64,000 nt of DNA from Muscardinus avellanarius (GCA_963383645.1 OY726569.1:74192635-74256634); one strand, 5' to 3'; positions 47,283 to 61,113 are shown, counted from the first letter of the stretch. Numbers and translations: made by a program. The notes: generated by a model not told the origin, from the sequence alone.

Positions 47283-48148
47283 AAAACAAGTACAGAGGCA
47301 GCCCCGACGTCAGTGCGGCTGCGCTGGTCACCAGGGCCAGAGGAGTGCCCGGCCAGGTGGAGAGCAGATGCAGGGCATTGCAGGTGGAGCAGCTCCCTCT
47401 CCATGTGCAGGGTCATGCAAGGGAGCTGCAAGAAGTGGGGCGGCAGCAGGTTCCACGTGCCCCTGCAGTGCTGAGATGCTGCGGGGCAGAGGTGGAGAAA
47501 GCTGAGCGTGGGCAGGGTCGGTGGCTGGAGGGCCCAGGAGGTCACTGCAACCTGAAGTGACTGGTATTCATGTCTGTCTTTCTGTCTGTCTGTGTGTCTC
47601 TATCTCTCTCCATTCAAGGCAGAAAGGCCTGGGGGATTAGTGGGCGTTAGCAGGGTGTCGCCCAGAGCAGGGTCCACAGGGCTGCACCTGTTCTGTGGCT
47701 GGGCAGAGAGGGGTCAGCGCAGATGAAGAACATGGGTGGCCTGAGGTTCACACCTAAGCACAAAGCTGAGCTCCACTCTGCTCAGCAGAGGAGAGACGGC
47801 AGCTGCCCACAGTCCCAGGCCTCCCCGCCACAGCCACGGCCTCAGGAAAGGTCTTGTGGCTGGTGGGACCTTCAGAGGTTCTCTGGCTCCTTGACGCCCA
47901 TGAGCCCCTCCCAAGGAACTTTCCCACTCATGGTGCTGGAAACATTAAGGACGGGGTCTTGGGGAGGGGGCAGGACAGTTGGGTAGTATTTGCTTTTTGT
48001 GTGTGTACACACTCCTGCCGTGGCCAGTATCACACCACCAACACTATGTCACTGAACGCAGAGCAGGTGAGGGATTCATACCACTGGCTCCTGTGAGCCC
48101 ATCCTAGCAGGCTGCAACAAACTGCTGCTTGGAACACTTCTCCCAAGG

Positions 48149-48155
48149 GCACACG

Positions 48156-48191
<36 letters not shown>
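48149..48191 (+). repeat. (CA)n microsatellite
   Basis: CA repeat with two early CG variants (acacgcacgcacac). Confidence 0.95.
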
Positions 48192-48192
<1 letters not shown>

Positions 48193-48627
48193 CTAGGATT
48201 CTCCACACATTTTGCTCACGGGCCATCACTAGGGCAGCAGCCCAGGAAAATGGAGCCAGCCTCTTGGGGTGTCCCTGAGCCTCGGGCTCGGAGGCCTCAC
48301 TAGATCTGACCCTGGAGGTGTCTTGTCACATCGGCTTCCATCCTCAGCTCCGTCAGGGTCCCCGGGGCAGGCCAACCTGCTGGCACGGAGGATTCGCCTC
48401 TCAACAATCGGAAAGCAGCAAGGTCTCAGTGACCCTAGGTGAGGCCTGCGTCCCAGAGGAGGCCACGTGCAGAGGCCTCTCGGGGTTGGGAACCGCAGAC
48501 CTGGCCTCACCAGCCTGGTGCCCAGCCCATTTTGTTGCCAGCTCTCAAGATTATGCCAAGAGACCCATCTTGGGAGTTGTATCTTCTTCCCCACCCAGAG
48601 GGGACCCTAGGTGACTAGAGGTGATAA

Positions 48628-49113
<486 letters not shown>

Positions 49114-49259
49114 TAAGGCCCCCTTCCCCGTCTTGGGCTGGACCCCATCCTCTTGTGCTCCAGAGCCTGCCCAGCCCTCCACCGCCCGGACTCAGCTCTG
49201 GCCTCTGTCCAGTCTGGGCCCCTCGGCAAGACCCAGGTTTTTCTAGGGGCCCTGAGTGA

Positions 49260-49638
<379 letters not shown>

Positions 49639-50303
49639 TAAGTGCTCCCAGCCAGGAGGAGGCGGAGGGCCCAGTGTGGGAGGGGACTGGACAGGCCGCC
49701 CTGAGCTCCCTGCCTCTCTGCTGGGACCCTCGTGGGCGCTGAGGCAGGGCTGGAGTTGCCCAGGGTGGGTTGGAGGAAGCAGGACAGGTTTTAGAGCATC
49801 TGTGGGGCCTCTGAGTGAGATTGCAGAGTGACCGCGCGGGCACCATTTGCCTCCAGCTCTTGGGAGGCATCGTCACCACACACTGTTTTTGATCCTTCAT
49901 CTCGCCCATTTCGTCCCTGGGCCTGTAATCCTGGCAAGGAACAGAGCTAGTACTTCATAAACCAGTCACCAGATCCCAGGAACCCCCAGACCAACACCGT
50001 CCATTTGCACAAAAACGCCTGCCTTGGCACCCGCACATGCTGGTCGTGCTTTTAGTCCAGAAACAAAAAAACCAAAAAACCAAGAGTCCCCACCCCGAGT
50101 GTGGCTTTGAGCCGGTGGTGGCTGTGCAGTGTAGAGAGCCGCTGGGAAGCCGTCTCGCCTCTGCTCTGACAGTGCTTTTGGCCCAGCCCCCGTGGCCCAC
50201 TTTGCAGCCTGCCCAGCCTCCAGTTACCGTAACTGATCAATGCTGGTGGCGTGCCCAGAGCCCCGGGTGCCAGAATGAAGGCGAGCTGAGATTCTGGAGG
50301 TGA

Positions 50304-50510
<207 letters not shown>

Positions 50511-51492
50511 TGAACTGGAATCCGAGGTTTCCTAATGGTGGCACCCGGGGAGCCAGGCTATAGCCAGGGGCTTGGTGGAGGGCCCCGGCTGGGGTGTCCA
50601 GGTGGAGCTCAGCAGACTAGAAGGAGCCACAGGCCAGTTCGGTGTCTGGAGGGCTTCATGGTGTGCTAAGTGTCCAGCGAGGCTGGAGGCAGGAGAACCC
50701 AGTGGCCAGAAGCAGCTCTGGACCCAGCCTTATCACTCATCTATCAGCTCAGCCTCTCTAAGCCTTGCCCCCTCCTCCTTAAAACTGAGATATTAATTGT
50801 TCCTAATTTTAGAGGTGGAGGTCAGGTTCACCAGGTCTGACGAGGAGGTGCCTGTAGGCGCTTGCGCCAGGCCTGCAGTAAGAGCACCATAAAGGGAGGT
50901 GATGCTGTTATCCCACCTGAGGCACCAGGTCCTCCCCGCCCCTCCCCCACTGAGACCACTTTGAACTTGGCCACAGAGTTCCAGCCCCCTTTCCCCTTCC
51001 AGTACCTTGGTACCTTGACTGGCTGGTAAACTAGAGCTGCTTGGGAGGGAAGACAGAAGACGGGAAGACCGGGGCTTGCTCCTTTGCCTAGGACCCCTCC
51101 CCTCCACCTGATAGAAGTTTGCAGCCCCAGGGCCAGTTCCCTTCTGCCTGCTGCAGGCACCCTTCCCTCCCCCACTCCCAGGATTCTGCCTCCCCTGCTA
51201 GCTGACACTAGTAATGGCAGGAGGGAGCTGAGGACCAGCCCGGCCTCGGCAGCTCTGCGGCTGCCCAGACCCACGCGAGCTTCCAAGGATGAGGCCTGGT
51301 CCTGGCCCTGCAAGTGCAGTAAGCGGGGCGCTGACCAGAGTGGAGGGAAGGAGCTCAGGCCAGCGCCAGAGCCGGGCTGGCCCTGGCCAGCGGGCGCCGT
51401 CCTCTGGGAGATGCTGGGGGTGATGGAGGCCACTTAGGCGCCTCCCCCCTCGTTGGTCTGAGTGAGCATTCTGTGTGTGCTTGCTTTGACAG

Positions 51493-51545
51493 ACAAACTG
51501 ATGGAAGAGACTGAAGAGCTCTGTCTTCAGAGGGAGCAGAGAGAG
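51493..51545 (+). CDS. PLEKHD1: PLEKHD1 coding exon 6 (last one in the window)
   Basis: A 53-nt exon (acceptor ttgctttgacag, donor GAG|GTAGGC) encoding Asp168 then KLMEETEELCLQREQRE (169-185), glutamate-rich coiled coil. It ends in phase 0. The expected next exon (continuing ELERLNQ in the orthologue) was searched for by eye up to 64000 and not found, so the gene continues past the window. Confidence 0.94.
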
Positions 51546-52084
51546 GTAGGCGCACACCAAGGCTGCTCAACGGCCCCTCTGGCCGCCTCTTCATGGCCAC
51601 GCTGTCTTGTGTTTCTAGTAGGGAAGGATGTGGGGAGCAGGGCACTCCGGGGACTTGATGGAAAATCAGACCCGGGTGAGGCAGGGAGCCCCAGAGCGAG
51701 GACATTGCTCACAACTGCTGTGGCTTCTTGGCAGGAAGGAAGTCCTTGCCACCCCTCCAGAGGAAAGTAAGGAGGGTGGGTGACCCGACCACCTTCTAGA
51801 GAAGGAGCCACCCCAAAATGTCATGAGCCGCTGGTCACTGGTGTTCACAGGAGGCTGACGTGGCCTCTGTTATCTACTCATGGCGCTTCTGGCACTACAA
51901 GGGCGATAGGGTTTGATGACTCCACGTTTTCTTTATTCTCTGTGGGTAATACAAGTCCTGAGCAGGCTCATCACAGGAGCCACTGGTATCTGCTTCAGTC
52001 CGACCATCTGGGCAATTGGGCCCTGCCTGTTCTGAGGAGTCTTTCCCCACCTGATGGGCCAGGGAGGGGAATCGTTTGCAGCAG

Positions 52085-52265
52085 GGGATCTGGAGCCAGG
52101 CCCCCTGTGGTTGTGCTTGGCTCACACCATACCAAGCTGTACAACCTTGGACAAGCTACTTCACGTCTCTGTACATCAATATGAAAAGTAAGAGTAGTAA
52201 TAGGACCCACCTCAGGATGCCATGAGGATTAAAGTGCTTGGCACACAGGACAGGCTTAAATGAAT
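52085..52265 (+). repeat. MIR remnant
   Basis: acaaccttggacaagctact tcacgtctctgtacatc ... gaggattaaagtgcttggca; a good sense MIR core. Confidence 0.75.
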
Positions 52266-52976
52266 GTGTTTGCTCGTGTGATTATTGATGATGTGCCCAT
52301 CACGCACGGGAACCATCTGAAGCTGGAGGCTGCAGAGAGGCTGTGCGAGGAGCCCGTGGAGGGGGCCGGCCGAGTTCACTTCTCCACCTTGGTGATTTTT
52401 ATATTCTCCCGGGCACACCACAGGGCTGGGGCTCGGCGCCTGATGCCGATTCGGCTCTCGGGAGCTCCTCACCTTCCCAACCACCCTTCATGGGGCTCTG
52501 AAACAAGCCCTACAGCCGATGAACACTGCATCGCCTTTGCACTCCAGGCCTCCCCAGGGCCCGCACGCACCTGGCCCAGGCTGGGGAGCTGCTTGCTTGA
52601 AGGATCAGCGAGCGGCTCTGATTCTTGAAGCCTTACAATACAACTTGATCGTAAGCCAGTGGGACGACCCACCTCTATTTGTCTTCTTCCACAATTGTAT
52701 TAGTTATTCTTACCCATTTATTCTTCTCACTGGACTGTGGAGCCATTTTTTTTTTATTACAAAGAAACACAGAATCAGCTGGGGGCCGGCAAAGAGGTAG
52801 ATTTGAGGACTAGCCTGATGGTGGCACCGAGTCTCTTCTGCCCACAGGGTTTGGGGCCTCCGCATCTCTGGGCCTTCATCTAAGTCTCAAATCAGAGTTG
52901 CACCATGTTTTCCATATGGCCCTATACATTTCGAATGAGACTTTGGTGTATTGTCAGCAACTTAAAACAGTCAGGT

Positions 52977-53093
52977 GAGCCCGGCACCACGGCGCATACC
53001 TGTCATCCCAGCTACTTAGAAGGTTAAGGCAGGAGGATTTTGAGTTTGAAGCCAACCTGGGCAACTTACTGAGAGTTTCTCAAAAACAAACAC
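52977..53093 (+). repeat. B1/Alu-like monomer
   Basis: gagcccggcaccacggcgca tacctgtcatcccagctact ... caacctgggcaacttac; single 7SL-type monomer without an ID half, older than the dimers. Confidence 0.65.
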
Positions 53094-53484
53094 AACTGTG
53101 ATTGAGGAAACCCTGGGATAGGATGGAGTGAGAGATACAGCCTCCGGCGGCAGGGAGAAGAGACTTATCCATCAGAGAGGCTAAATCTGGGGCAGCAGTC
53201 GGCTGGAGGAAAATTTAGATGCTTTATCTAGGTCTTTAGCCAGGAAATTAGGACAGCGGAGACCCGCAGCACACAGGCCTCACTTAACACCACGGCACGT
53301 TGAAAGAGGCAGCAGTCAGCTGTGAACTCTCTCGCACGCTTTTCTTTTTTTTTTTTTTTTTTTGGGTGCAAAATGTGAGTAGGGCTCTAAGCCAGGTGGT
53401 GCCTGCAGTGGACGCCACTCTGGCAGAGCCGGCAGGAGAGAGAACTGCACTGGGGTTCACGCTCCTGGTCAGCACAGCAGCGTG

Positions 53485-53880
53485 TGTGAGAGCAGAAGAA
53501 CTCAGACTCAGTTGCTGGCCTGACCACTGAATCTCTCGTCAAAGGTTTTCCTCCCTTTACTTGCGCATCTGTAGGATGGGTCTTCCTGTCGACTGTACCT
53601 TCCCCGTCTCCACCCCATCGGAGGCTGGTTTGGCACAATGGCCCAGTAACACAATGAAGATTCTTTGGATGGTTTGTGAAGTGTCTGGGGGACAACATGG
53701 CCTAAAGGAAGAGTGGGGAGCCAGAAGACCAGGATTTGAGTCCCCACTTCAACTGACCAGATGGGTGACAGTCTGGGCATATCAGTTGAAGCCTCCAGAC
53801 TTCAGGTTCTCCCTCTATGATGGCTGATGAAGGTCACGAGCTCCCCCTGCCTCCCAGGCTGCTGTGAGGCTGACGGCCTG
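53485..53880 (+). repeat. Two MIR-like remnants
   Basis: 53485-53600 (tgaccactgaatctctcgtc ... gcgcatctgtaggatgggtc) and 53715-53880 (ccaggatttgagtccccact ... ggtgacagtctgggcatatc). Confidence 0.5.
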
Positions 53881-54664
53881 GGGTGCGGAGAAGTGCTCTG
53901 TGGAGTGGCGGCCACACAGATGCGCTGGTGTGGCAGTACAGCCTGACGCCTTCCAGGAGGCAGGAAGGGCCTAGGACTCCAGTGGTGCGAGCAAAGATCA
54001 CAGAGACAGCTGGTCTGGCTCATCTGCCTGGGGCCAGAAGACCACATCCTCGGAGCCCATCCCCTAAGGGTCCTTGGCGTGCCATGGTCTCTCCTCCTAC
54101 CACCTGAAGAAGGGCTTTCTGCCTGCCTTTCCATTTCTGATGGAACTGTGAACGCTCAGCCTTGTGTGTGGGCAGGTGCGTGGTCTGCAGGGTTCATGCC
54201 ACCTGGGGCGCTCCCAGTCGGAAAACACACTGAGCTGGGAAGAGCCGCCCACTTCGTGTGTGAAGCTCTGCTCACCCGCTGATGAGCACGGGTCCCACTT
54301 CTGTGACGGGCGACTCACCATTCTCAAGGTTATTTGAAAACTCTTCCTTTCATTGAGTTGAAGTTTTTGCCTCCTAGTGACTTCTTTCTACCATTATACT
54401 CCTTCAGTTTAAGTCAGATCCACGAGTCACAGAAGAAAGAAATGGTAGAGAAAGGCCTATGCCACATCAAGTCTTAATTGACAACGCAGTCTGTAATGGG
54501 GTTGTTACGCTCATATCATCTTGGACTATAGGAACAGAAAGTTCTGTTTCAGGTCTATACATCATAGCTTCCCCTCTGGTCAGCACTAGGCTGCACTAAG
54601 CCATCAGCACCACTGGAGTCACACAGGTGCAATGAAAGGTGGAATAGAAGTGAGTAGCAGGAGG

Positions 54665-54803
54665 GAGGCCTCTCTGCTCTTCCTCTCTTCTCTTTCACTA
54701 CCCCTCCTCTTTCTCTTCCTCCTCTTCTTCCTTCTCCTTTCCTCCTCCTCTGCTCTTCCTCTCTTCTTTTTCCTCCCCCCTTCTTCTGTCTCTCTCTTAC
54801 TCA
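54665..54803 (+). repeat. Polypyrimidine tract
   Basis: About 140 nt of almost pure C/T (tcttcctctcttctctttca, cctcctcttcttccttctcc). Confidence 0.85.
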
Positions 54804-55192
54804 ACAAAGTTAATCGTTAGGGTAGGATATGAAGGAAAATACTCAAAGACCTTTGCGTAAATATGTTTTGAGCACAGGGAACCTCACTGTGATGTATAAT
54901 CGCATCAATCAGTTATAGAAAGGCTTAACTATTAGAGCAGTTTTAGGTTCACAGCAAAATTGACTGGAAAGTACTGAGAGTTCTGGTGTATCCCTGCTGC
55001 CTGCGTCTCAGGCCACAGTGGTGCACTTGTTACTCTTGATGCTACTGATGCTATTGATGTTACTACACTGCACATCATTATCCCTGGAAATCCATAGTTC
55101 ACACTAGGTTTACTCTTGGTGGTGGACATTCCACAGATTCTGCCAGACGTACAGTCATGTGTCCACCCCTGTAGTATCACACAAAGTATTTT

Positions 55193-55733
55193 TTAATTTA
55201 TTTTTATTGGTGCATTGCAATCATATATCACATTGGAATACAAGACTTGAGAGGATATACAAGCACACATCATCCAATTAGCCCTCATCCAGTTCCCATC
55301 CCATTCCCTCCCCCTCCCTCGATCCCATGCTTGTTTGGTGATTAACTTTGATACATATGTTTATGTACCTCCTGCCTTTTAAAGAGGCTCCATCCTCCCC
55401 TATTCCATACCCTCTGATTGGTCACCTTAGTTGCTTCACTATAGGGCCCTTTCTATAGCTCGACCTCTTCCTGTTGCCCCTTTCCTCCTAGTTATTGCTG
55501 GTTAGGGGAAGCATCTGGTTTTTATCTTCTGCGATATTTCTCTGTGCATGCCGCGTTGCAAGTACCATTCCCACTCTTGACGGCCCCAGGAGTGGTCTGG
55601 CTACTCGCTGGACTGATCCAGACCTCGCTGGCTCAAGCAGTGGCCTTGCCTCACGGCAGGCTCCGATGCCAGCCGCTGGCCCTGGCACCAGCCTAACCCC
55701 TTGGCAGGCTCTGATCCCGGCCTCGAAGGCCCC
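55193..55733 (-). mobile_element. 5'-truncated L1 3' end, antisense, with long TSD
   Basis: T-rich start tttttaatttatttttattg gtgcattgcaatcata, then C/T-rich L1-like 3' UTR and a CpG-richer distal part (55540-55733). Flanked by near-identical 16-17-bp repeats atcacacaaagtatttt (55176-55192) and atcacacaagtatttt (55734-55749). Confidence 0.7.
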
Positions 55734-55910
55734 ATCACACAAGTATTTTTGATGCCAAAACATCCTCTGCACTCTATGTATTCTTCTCTCTATTCCCACT
55801 GTCTCCATAGTTTTGCCTTTTCCAGGATGTCATATAGTGGGAATCATATACAGTGTAGATTTTTCAGATTAGCTTGTTTCATTTACCAATACATACTTAA
55901 ATTTTTTATG

Positions 55911-55911
<1 letters not shown>

Positions 55912-55959
<48 letters not shown>

Positions 55960-56408
55960 GGGATTGAGCCTAAGAGCATTCTACCTCTAAGCTATATCCT
56001 CAGCCCTATTTTATTTTATTTTTTATTTTTATTTTTATGTTTTTGCGGTACTGGGGATGGACCCCAGAGACATTCTACCTCCAAGCTATACCCCTAATCC
56101 TATTTTTTATTCATTATTTTGAAACAGGATCTCACTGAGTTGCAAAGGGCCTCACTAAGTAGCTGAGGATGTCCATGGACCCAGATCCTCCTGTCTCAGC
56201 CTCCCAAATGCTAGGATTACAAGCATGAGCCACCATGCTCGGCTCCTATTTTATTTTATTTTGTTTTGTTTTATTTTTTATTTTGAAACAGAGTCTTGCT
56301 AGGTTTATTAGAGTCTCACTACTTGCTGAGGCTGTCCTCAAACCTGCGATCCTCCTGTCTCAGCCTCCCAAGTACTGAGATTACAAGCATGAGCCACCAT
56401 GCCTGGCT
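55912..56408 (-). repeat. (GT)n and three antisense SINE pieces
   Basis: (GT)23 at 55912-55958; right half 55959-56010; full SINE 56040-56246; left half 56275-56408 (ends gagccaccatgcctggct). Confidence 0.8.
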
Positions 56409-57060
56409 TCCTTCTTGTCTTTTTATGACTTGATAACTCATTTATTTTCAGTGCTGAATAATATTGTCTGAAGGACATCTTGATTGCTTCTAAGTTTTGG
56501 CAATTATGAATAAAGCTGTTATAAACATCCATATACAGGATTTCGTGTGGACATACATTTGTAGTAGGGACCAGGGAGTGTGGTTGCTAGATCATATGGG
56601 AAAGTATGTTAGTTTTGTAAGAAGTTGCCAAACTGTCTTCCAAGGTGGCGGTGCCATTTCACATTTCCTCCAGGAGCAAGTGGGAGTTTCTGTATCTCCA
56701 GGTTTGGACTATGTTTGGCATCACAAGCGCTTTGGATCTGGGCCACTTAGTAGCTGTGTGGTGGGATCTCACTGCTGTTTGAATTTGCAATCACCTGATG
56801 ACACATGTTGTCCAGCATCTTTTTGTATGCTTACTTGCTATCGGCAGTTCTTCTCTGGGAAGGTGTCTGTTAAGGTCTTCTCCCCTTTTAAAAAAATTGG
56901 GTTTTTCATTTTTATATTGAACTTCAAAAATTCTTTGTATATTTGGGGTGACAGTCTTTTATTCAATGTGTCTGCAGATATTTGTGCATCTACTTCAAAA
57001 AATAGCTCGGTAGCTTCTTCCCAGACACATGCACTTTCTCCGTCTTATCCAGCAATCACA

Positions 57061-57064
<4 letters not shown>

Positions 57065-57092
<28 letters not shown>

Positions 57093-57290
57093 GCAGGTCT
57101 GGGGATAGAACCCAGGGGCATTCGACCTCCAAGCTACACCCCCTGCCCTAATTTTTATTCTTTTATTTTGAAACCAGGTCTGAGTTTGCAGAGGGCCTCA
57201 CTAAGTAGCTGAGGCTGTCCGCGAACCGTGATCCTCTGGTCTCAGCCTCCCAAATGCTGAGATTACAAGCATGCGCCACCATGCCTGGCC
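57065..57290 (-). repeat. Antisense dimeric SINE
   Basis: T28, caggtctggggatagaaccc ... cgccaccatgcctggcc. Confidence 0.85.
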
Positions 57291-57408
57291 AATTACATTT
57301 CTTGACACTGTCTTTTATAGAGCAGGAATATTTTAATTTTAATGAAATTTAGCTTATCAATTATTTCATGGATCGTGCCTCTGGTGTTATATTTTAAAAG
57401 CCACCAGA

Positions 57409-57612
57409 GCCGCGCATGGTGGTACACGCCTACAATCTCAGTACTTGGGAGGTGGAGAAAGGAGGATCGCAGATTCGAGGACAGCCTCAGCAAGTAGTGA
57501 GACTATTATCAACCTAGCAAGACCCTATTTCAAAATAAAAATAAAGCAGGCTGGGGGTGTAGCTTAGAGATAGAATGCCCCTGGCTTCCGTCCCCAGTGC
57601 CATAATAAATAA
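57409..57612 (+). repeat. Dimeric SINE
   Basis: gccgcgcatggtggtacacg start, right half ending cgtccccagtgccat. Confidence 0.85.
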
Positions 57613-57880
57613 ATTAATAAGTCATCACCAAACCCATGACCATCCAGATTTTCCCCTAGGTTATCTTCTAGGAGTTTTATGTTTTACATTTAGGCATATG
57701 AACCATTTTGAGTTAATTTCTATGAAAAGTATAAAGTCTGTGTCTGTGTTACAGATTATTGTTATTATTGCTGTTTGCACATGGATGTCCAGTTGTTTCC
57801 TTGCCATTTGTTGAAAAGATTACCTTTGCCTCATTCTATTGCCTCTGCTCCTTTATCATAAATGATTTAACAATATTTTC

Positions 57881-58068
57881 TTTTTTCAGTTCTGGGGATG
57901 GAGCCCAGGGGCATTCTACCTCTGAGCTACCATCAGCCCTATTTCTTATTCTTTATTTTGAAAAAGGGTCTCACTGAGTTGCAAAGGGCTTCACTAAGTA
58001 GCTGAGGCTGTCCGTGAATTGTGATTCTCCTGTCTCAGCCTCCCAAATGCATGAGCCACCATGCCCAA
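57881..58068 (-). repeat. Antisense dimeric SINE
   Basis: ttcagttctggggatggagc ... gagccaccatgcccaact. Confidence 0.8.
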
Positions 58069-58083
58069 CTGAGTTGTCAATAT

Positions 58084-58270
58084 ATTTTTTTTTTTTTGGT
58101 GGTACTGGGGTTCCTGGAAGCCCTTCTTCCTCCGGGCTACACTCCCAGACCTATTTTATATTTTTGAAACAGGGTCTCTTACGCCAGCGCGGCTGGCTTC
58201 GAACCTGCGCGATCCTCCTGTCTCCGCCTCCCAAACGCGGGGATTACAAGCGTGCGCCACCACGCCCGGC
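58084..58270 (-). repeat. Young antisense SINE (degenerate-B-box subfamily)
   Basis: ggtggtactggggttcctgg ... gcgccaccacgcccggc. Perfect 13-bp TSD gagttgtcaatat at 58071-58083 and 58271-58283; CpG-rich. Confidence 0.9.
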
Positions 58271-58695
58271 GAGTTGTCAATATTTTTATGAGCCTATTTC
58301 TGGCTTCTCCATCCTATTCTATTGATATATTTGTCTATTTATCTATGTATCTATCTGTTGCCAACACCACACTGTCTTAATTATTGTGCTTTTATTCTGA
58401 GTTTTCTAGATGGGTAGTGTTAGTCCTGCCTTGTTCTCCTTCAATATTGAATTGGATATCCTGAATCATTTGCTTCTGCATATAAAATGTATAATCAGTT
58501 TGTCAATATCCACAAAATAATGTACTGGGATTCTGACTGGGATTGAATTGAAGCTATGGATCAACTTGGGAAGAAATGGCATCTTGACAGAATTGAATTT
58601 TCTAAGCACAAACATGGAATATCTACTTATTCATTCCTCTTTGATGTCTTTCATAAGAGTTTTGTAATTTTCTACTTATAGATTCTTATACATCT

Positions 58696-59152
58696 TTTCT
58701 TTTTTGTGTGTGGTACTGGGGTTCCTGGAAACCCTTCTACCTCCAGGGTACACTCCCAGACCTATTATCCTATTATATATATAAAATTTGGAAACAGGGT
58801 CTCATAAGCCAGAGAGGCTGGCTTCGAACCTGCGCGATCCTCCTGTCTCCGCCTCCCAAGCGCGGGGATTACAAGCGTGTGCCACCACGCCCAGCCACAA
58901 ACTTTATTTTGAGACAGGATCTTGCCTGGGCTGATCTCAAACTTGCAATTCTCCTACCTCATTCTTCAAAATACTGGGAGTATAGCATGGCAGCTATTGA
59001 TTTTTATTTGGTTGTTTTGATTTATTATTATTAATTATTATTATTATTATTTTGGTGGTACTGGGGTTCCTGGAAGTTCTTCTACCACTGAGTTACACTC
59101 TCAGACCTATTTTATACTTTTTAATTTGGAAACAGGGTCTTTTAATTTTTTT

Positions 59153-59183
<31 letters not shown>

Positions 59184-59362
59184 GGTGGTACTGGGGTTCC
59201 TGGAAGCCCTTCTACCTCCGGGCTACACTCCCAGACCTATTTTTACATTTTTATTTGGAAACAGGGTCTCTTAAGCCAGCGCGGCTGACTTTGAACCTGT
59301 GATCCTCCTGTCTCCGCCTCCCAAGCGCAGGGATTACTAGCGTGCGCCACCACGCCTGACTT
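58696..59362 (-). repeat. Run of antisense SINEs, degenerate-B-box subfamily
   Basis: 58696-58895 full; 58905-58990 older left half; 59054-59140 cut within the linker; 59150-59362 full, with T-run of about 25 and gcgccaccacgcctgac end. Confidence 0.85.
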
Positions 59363-59396
59363 GATTTTTTTTTTTATTATTAACCTTGTCATCTTG

Positions 59397-59400
<4 letters not shown>

Positions 59401-59444
<44 letters not shown>

Positions 59445-60055
59445 GGGAATTGGACTCAGGGAAACACTACCAATTAGCTAAATCCTCACCCCTTTTTAAT
59501 TTTATTTATTTATTTTTTACGGTACTGAGGATGGAACCCAGGGGCATTCCACCTCCGAGCTACACCCCCGGCCCTATTATTAGTATTAGTATTAGTATTA
59601 TTTGTGGTAGTGGGGTTGGAATCCAGAGGCTTTCTACCTCCGAGCTATATATACTCCCAGACCTATTTTATATTTTATTTGGAAACAGGGTATCACTAAC
59701 TTGCTAAGAGCCTCACTAAGTACCTGAGGCTGGCTTTGAACCTGTGCAATCCTCCTGTCTCAGCCTCCCAAGAGCTGGGATTACAAGCGTGCACCACCAC
59801 GCCCAGCCCCAGCCCTATTTTTTATTCTTTATTTTGAAACAAGATCTCACTGAGTTGCAAAGAGCCTCACTAAGTAGCTGAGGCTGTCCATGAACCGTGA
59901 TCCTCCTGTCTCAGTCTCCCAAATGCTGAGATTACAAGCATGCATTACCATGCCTGGCTTATGTTTTTGAGACAAGGTCTTGCAAAGTTGCCCAGGCTGA
60001 CCTGAAACTTTTGATTGTCCTGCCTCAACCTCCCAAGTTGCTGGGATAACAGGTA
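59401..60055 (-). repeat. (TG)n and antisense SINE cluster
   Basis: (TG)20 59401-59441; right halves 59442-59495 and 59519-59575; (ATTAGT)-like run 59576-59600; full SINE 59601-59808; left halves 59815-59958 and 59961-60055. Confidence 0.8.
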
Positions 60056-60071
60056 TGTGGAATTATAGGCT

Positions 60072-60124
60072 TTTAAATTTTATCCTTTTATTGTCTATTT
60101 AATTTTATCCTTTTATTGTCTATA
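60072..60124 (+). repeat. Tandem duplication of about 27 bp
   Basis: ttttatccttttattgtcta occurs twice in succession (from about 60076 and 60103). Confidence 0.85.
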
Positions 60125-60276
60125 GTATCTATAGTGATAGTTCCTCTTTCCTTTTTCCACTTCTAATGTTAGTAACTTGTCTTCTCTCTTTTTTTTCCCA
60201 TAGTTTGCCTGAATGGTGGCTTATAAACTTGATTGATTAAAACAAAACAAAACAAAACAAAAAACAACAAAAACCC

Positions 60277-60479
60277 AGCCAAGTGTGGTGGTAAATGCCT
60301 GTAATCCTAGTACTTGGGAGGCTGAGACAGGAATATCATATGTTTGGTCAGGGACAGCCTCAGAAACATAGCAAGATTGTCAGCAACCTGGTGAGACTCT
60401 GTTTAAAAACAAAAAATAAAAAGGGTTGGAGGTGTAGCTCAGAGGTAGAATGCCGCTGAGTTCAAACCCCAGTACCACA
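60277..60479 (+). repeat. Dimeric SINE
   Basis: agccaagtgtggtggtaaat start, right half ending caaaccccagtaccac; preceded by (CAAAA)n. Confidence 0.8.
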
Positions 60480-60593
60480 GAAACAAATCAAAACAAACAA
60501 AAAACCCAAAACCAAAACAGACACCCCCCAAAAAAAACCCCTAAGTTTTTAGTTTCATAGATTTGGCTCCCCATATTAAGTTTTATTGTTTTT

Positions 60594-60630
60594 TGAGGCA
60601 CTGGGGATGGAACTGAGCTACACCTCCATC

Positions 60631-60679
<49 letters not shown>

Positions 60680-60688
60680 TTTCTTTCT

Positions 60689-60756
<68 letters not shown>

Positions 60757-61113
60757 TCCTTATTTATCAGTGGTACTGGGGGTGGCACCAGGGGCATTCT
60801 ACCTCCGAGCTACACTCCCAGACCTATTTTATATTTTTTATTTGAAAACAGAGTCTCACTAAGTTGCTGAGAGCCTCACTCAGTAGCTGAGGCTGGCTTC
60901 GAACCTGCGCAATCCTCCTGTCTCAGCCTCCCAAGCTCTGGGATTACAAACATGAGTCACCACTCCCGGATTTTATTCTTTATTTTGAAACAGGGTCTCA
61001 CTGAGTTGCAAAGGGCCTCATTAAGTAGCTGAGGCTGTCCTCAAATCATGATCCTCATGTCTCAGCCTCCCAGATGCTGGGATTGCAAGTGTGCGCTACC
61101 ATGCCCGGATGGT
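60594..61113 (-). repeat. Antisense SINEs with a (TTTC)n tract
   Basis: Right-half start 60594-60630; (TTTC)n 60631-60759; full SINE 60765-60968; left half 60971-61113. Confidence 0.85.
60631..60759 (+). repeat. (TTTC)n tract, 129 nt
   Basis: About 32 units with two TTC slips near 60680-60690; long pure polypyrimidine. Confidence 0.95.

Larger units (their letters stand above)
56411..58700 (-). mobile_element. Old L1 (3' UTR and ORF2 end), antisense, with SINE insertions
   Basis: gcaattatgaataaagctgt tataaacatccatata, gctagatcatatgggaaag, ccaaactgtcttccaaggtg, cttcaatattgaattggata, gggattgaattgaagctatg: the reverse of an L1M-type 3' region. Interrupted by SINEs at 57065, 57409, 57881 and 58084. 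Confidence 0.7.
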
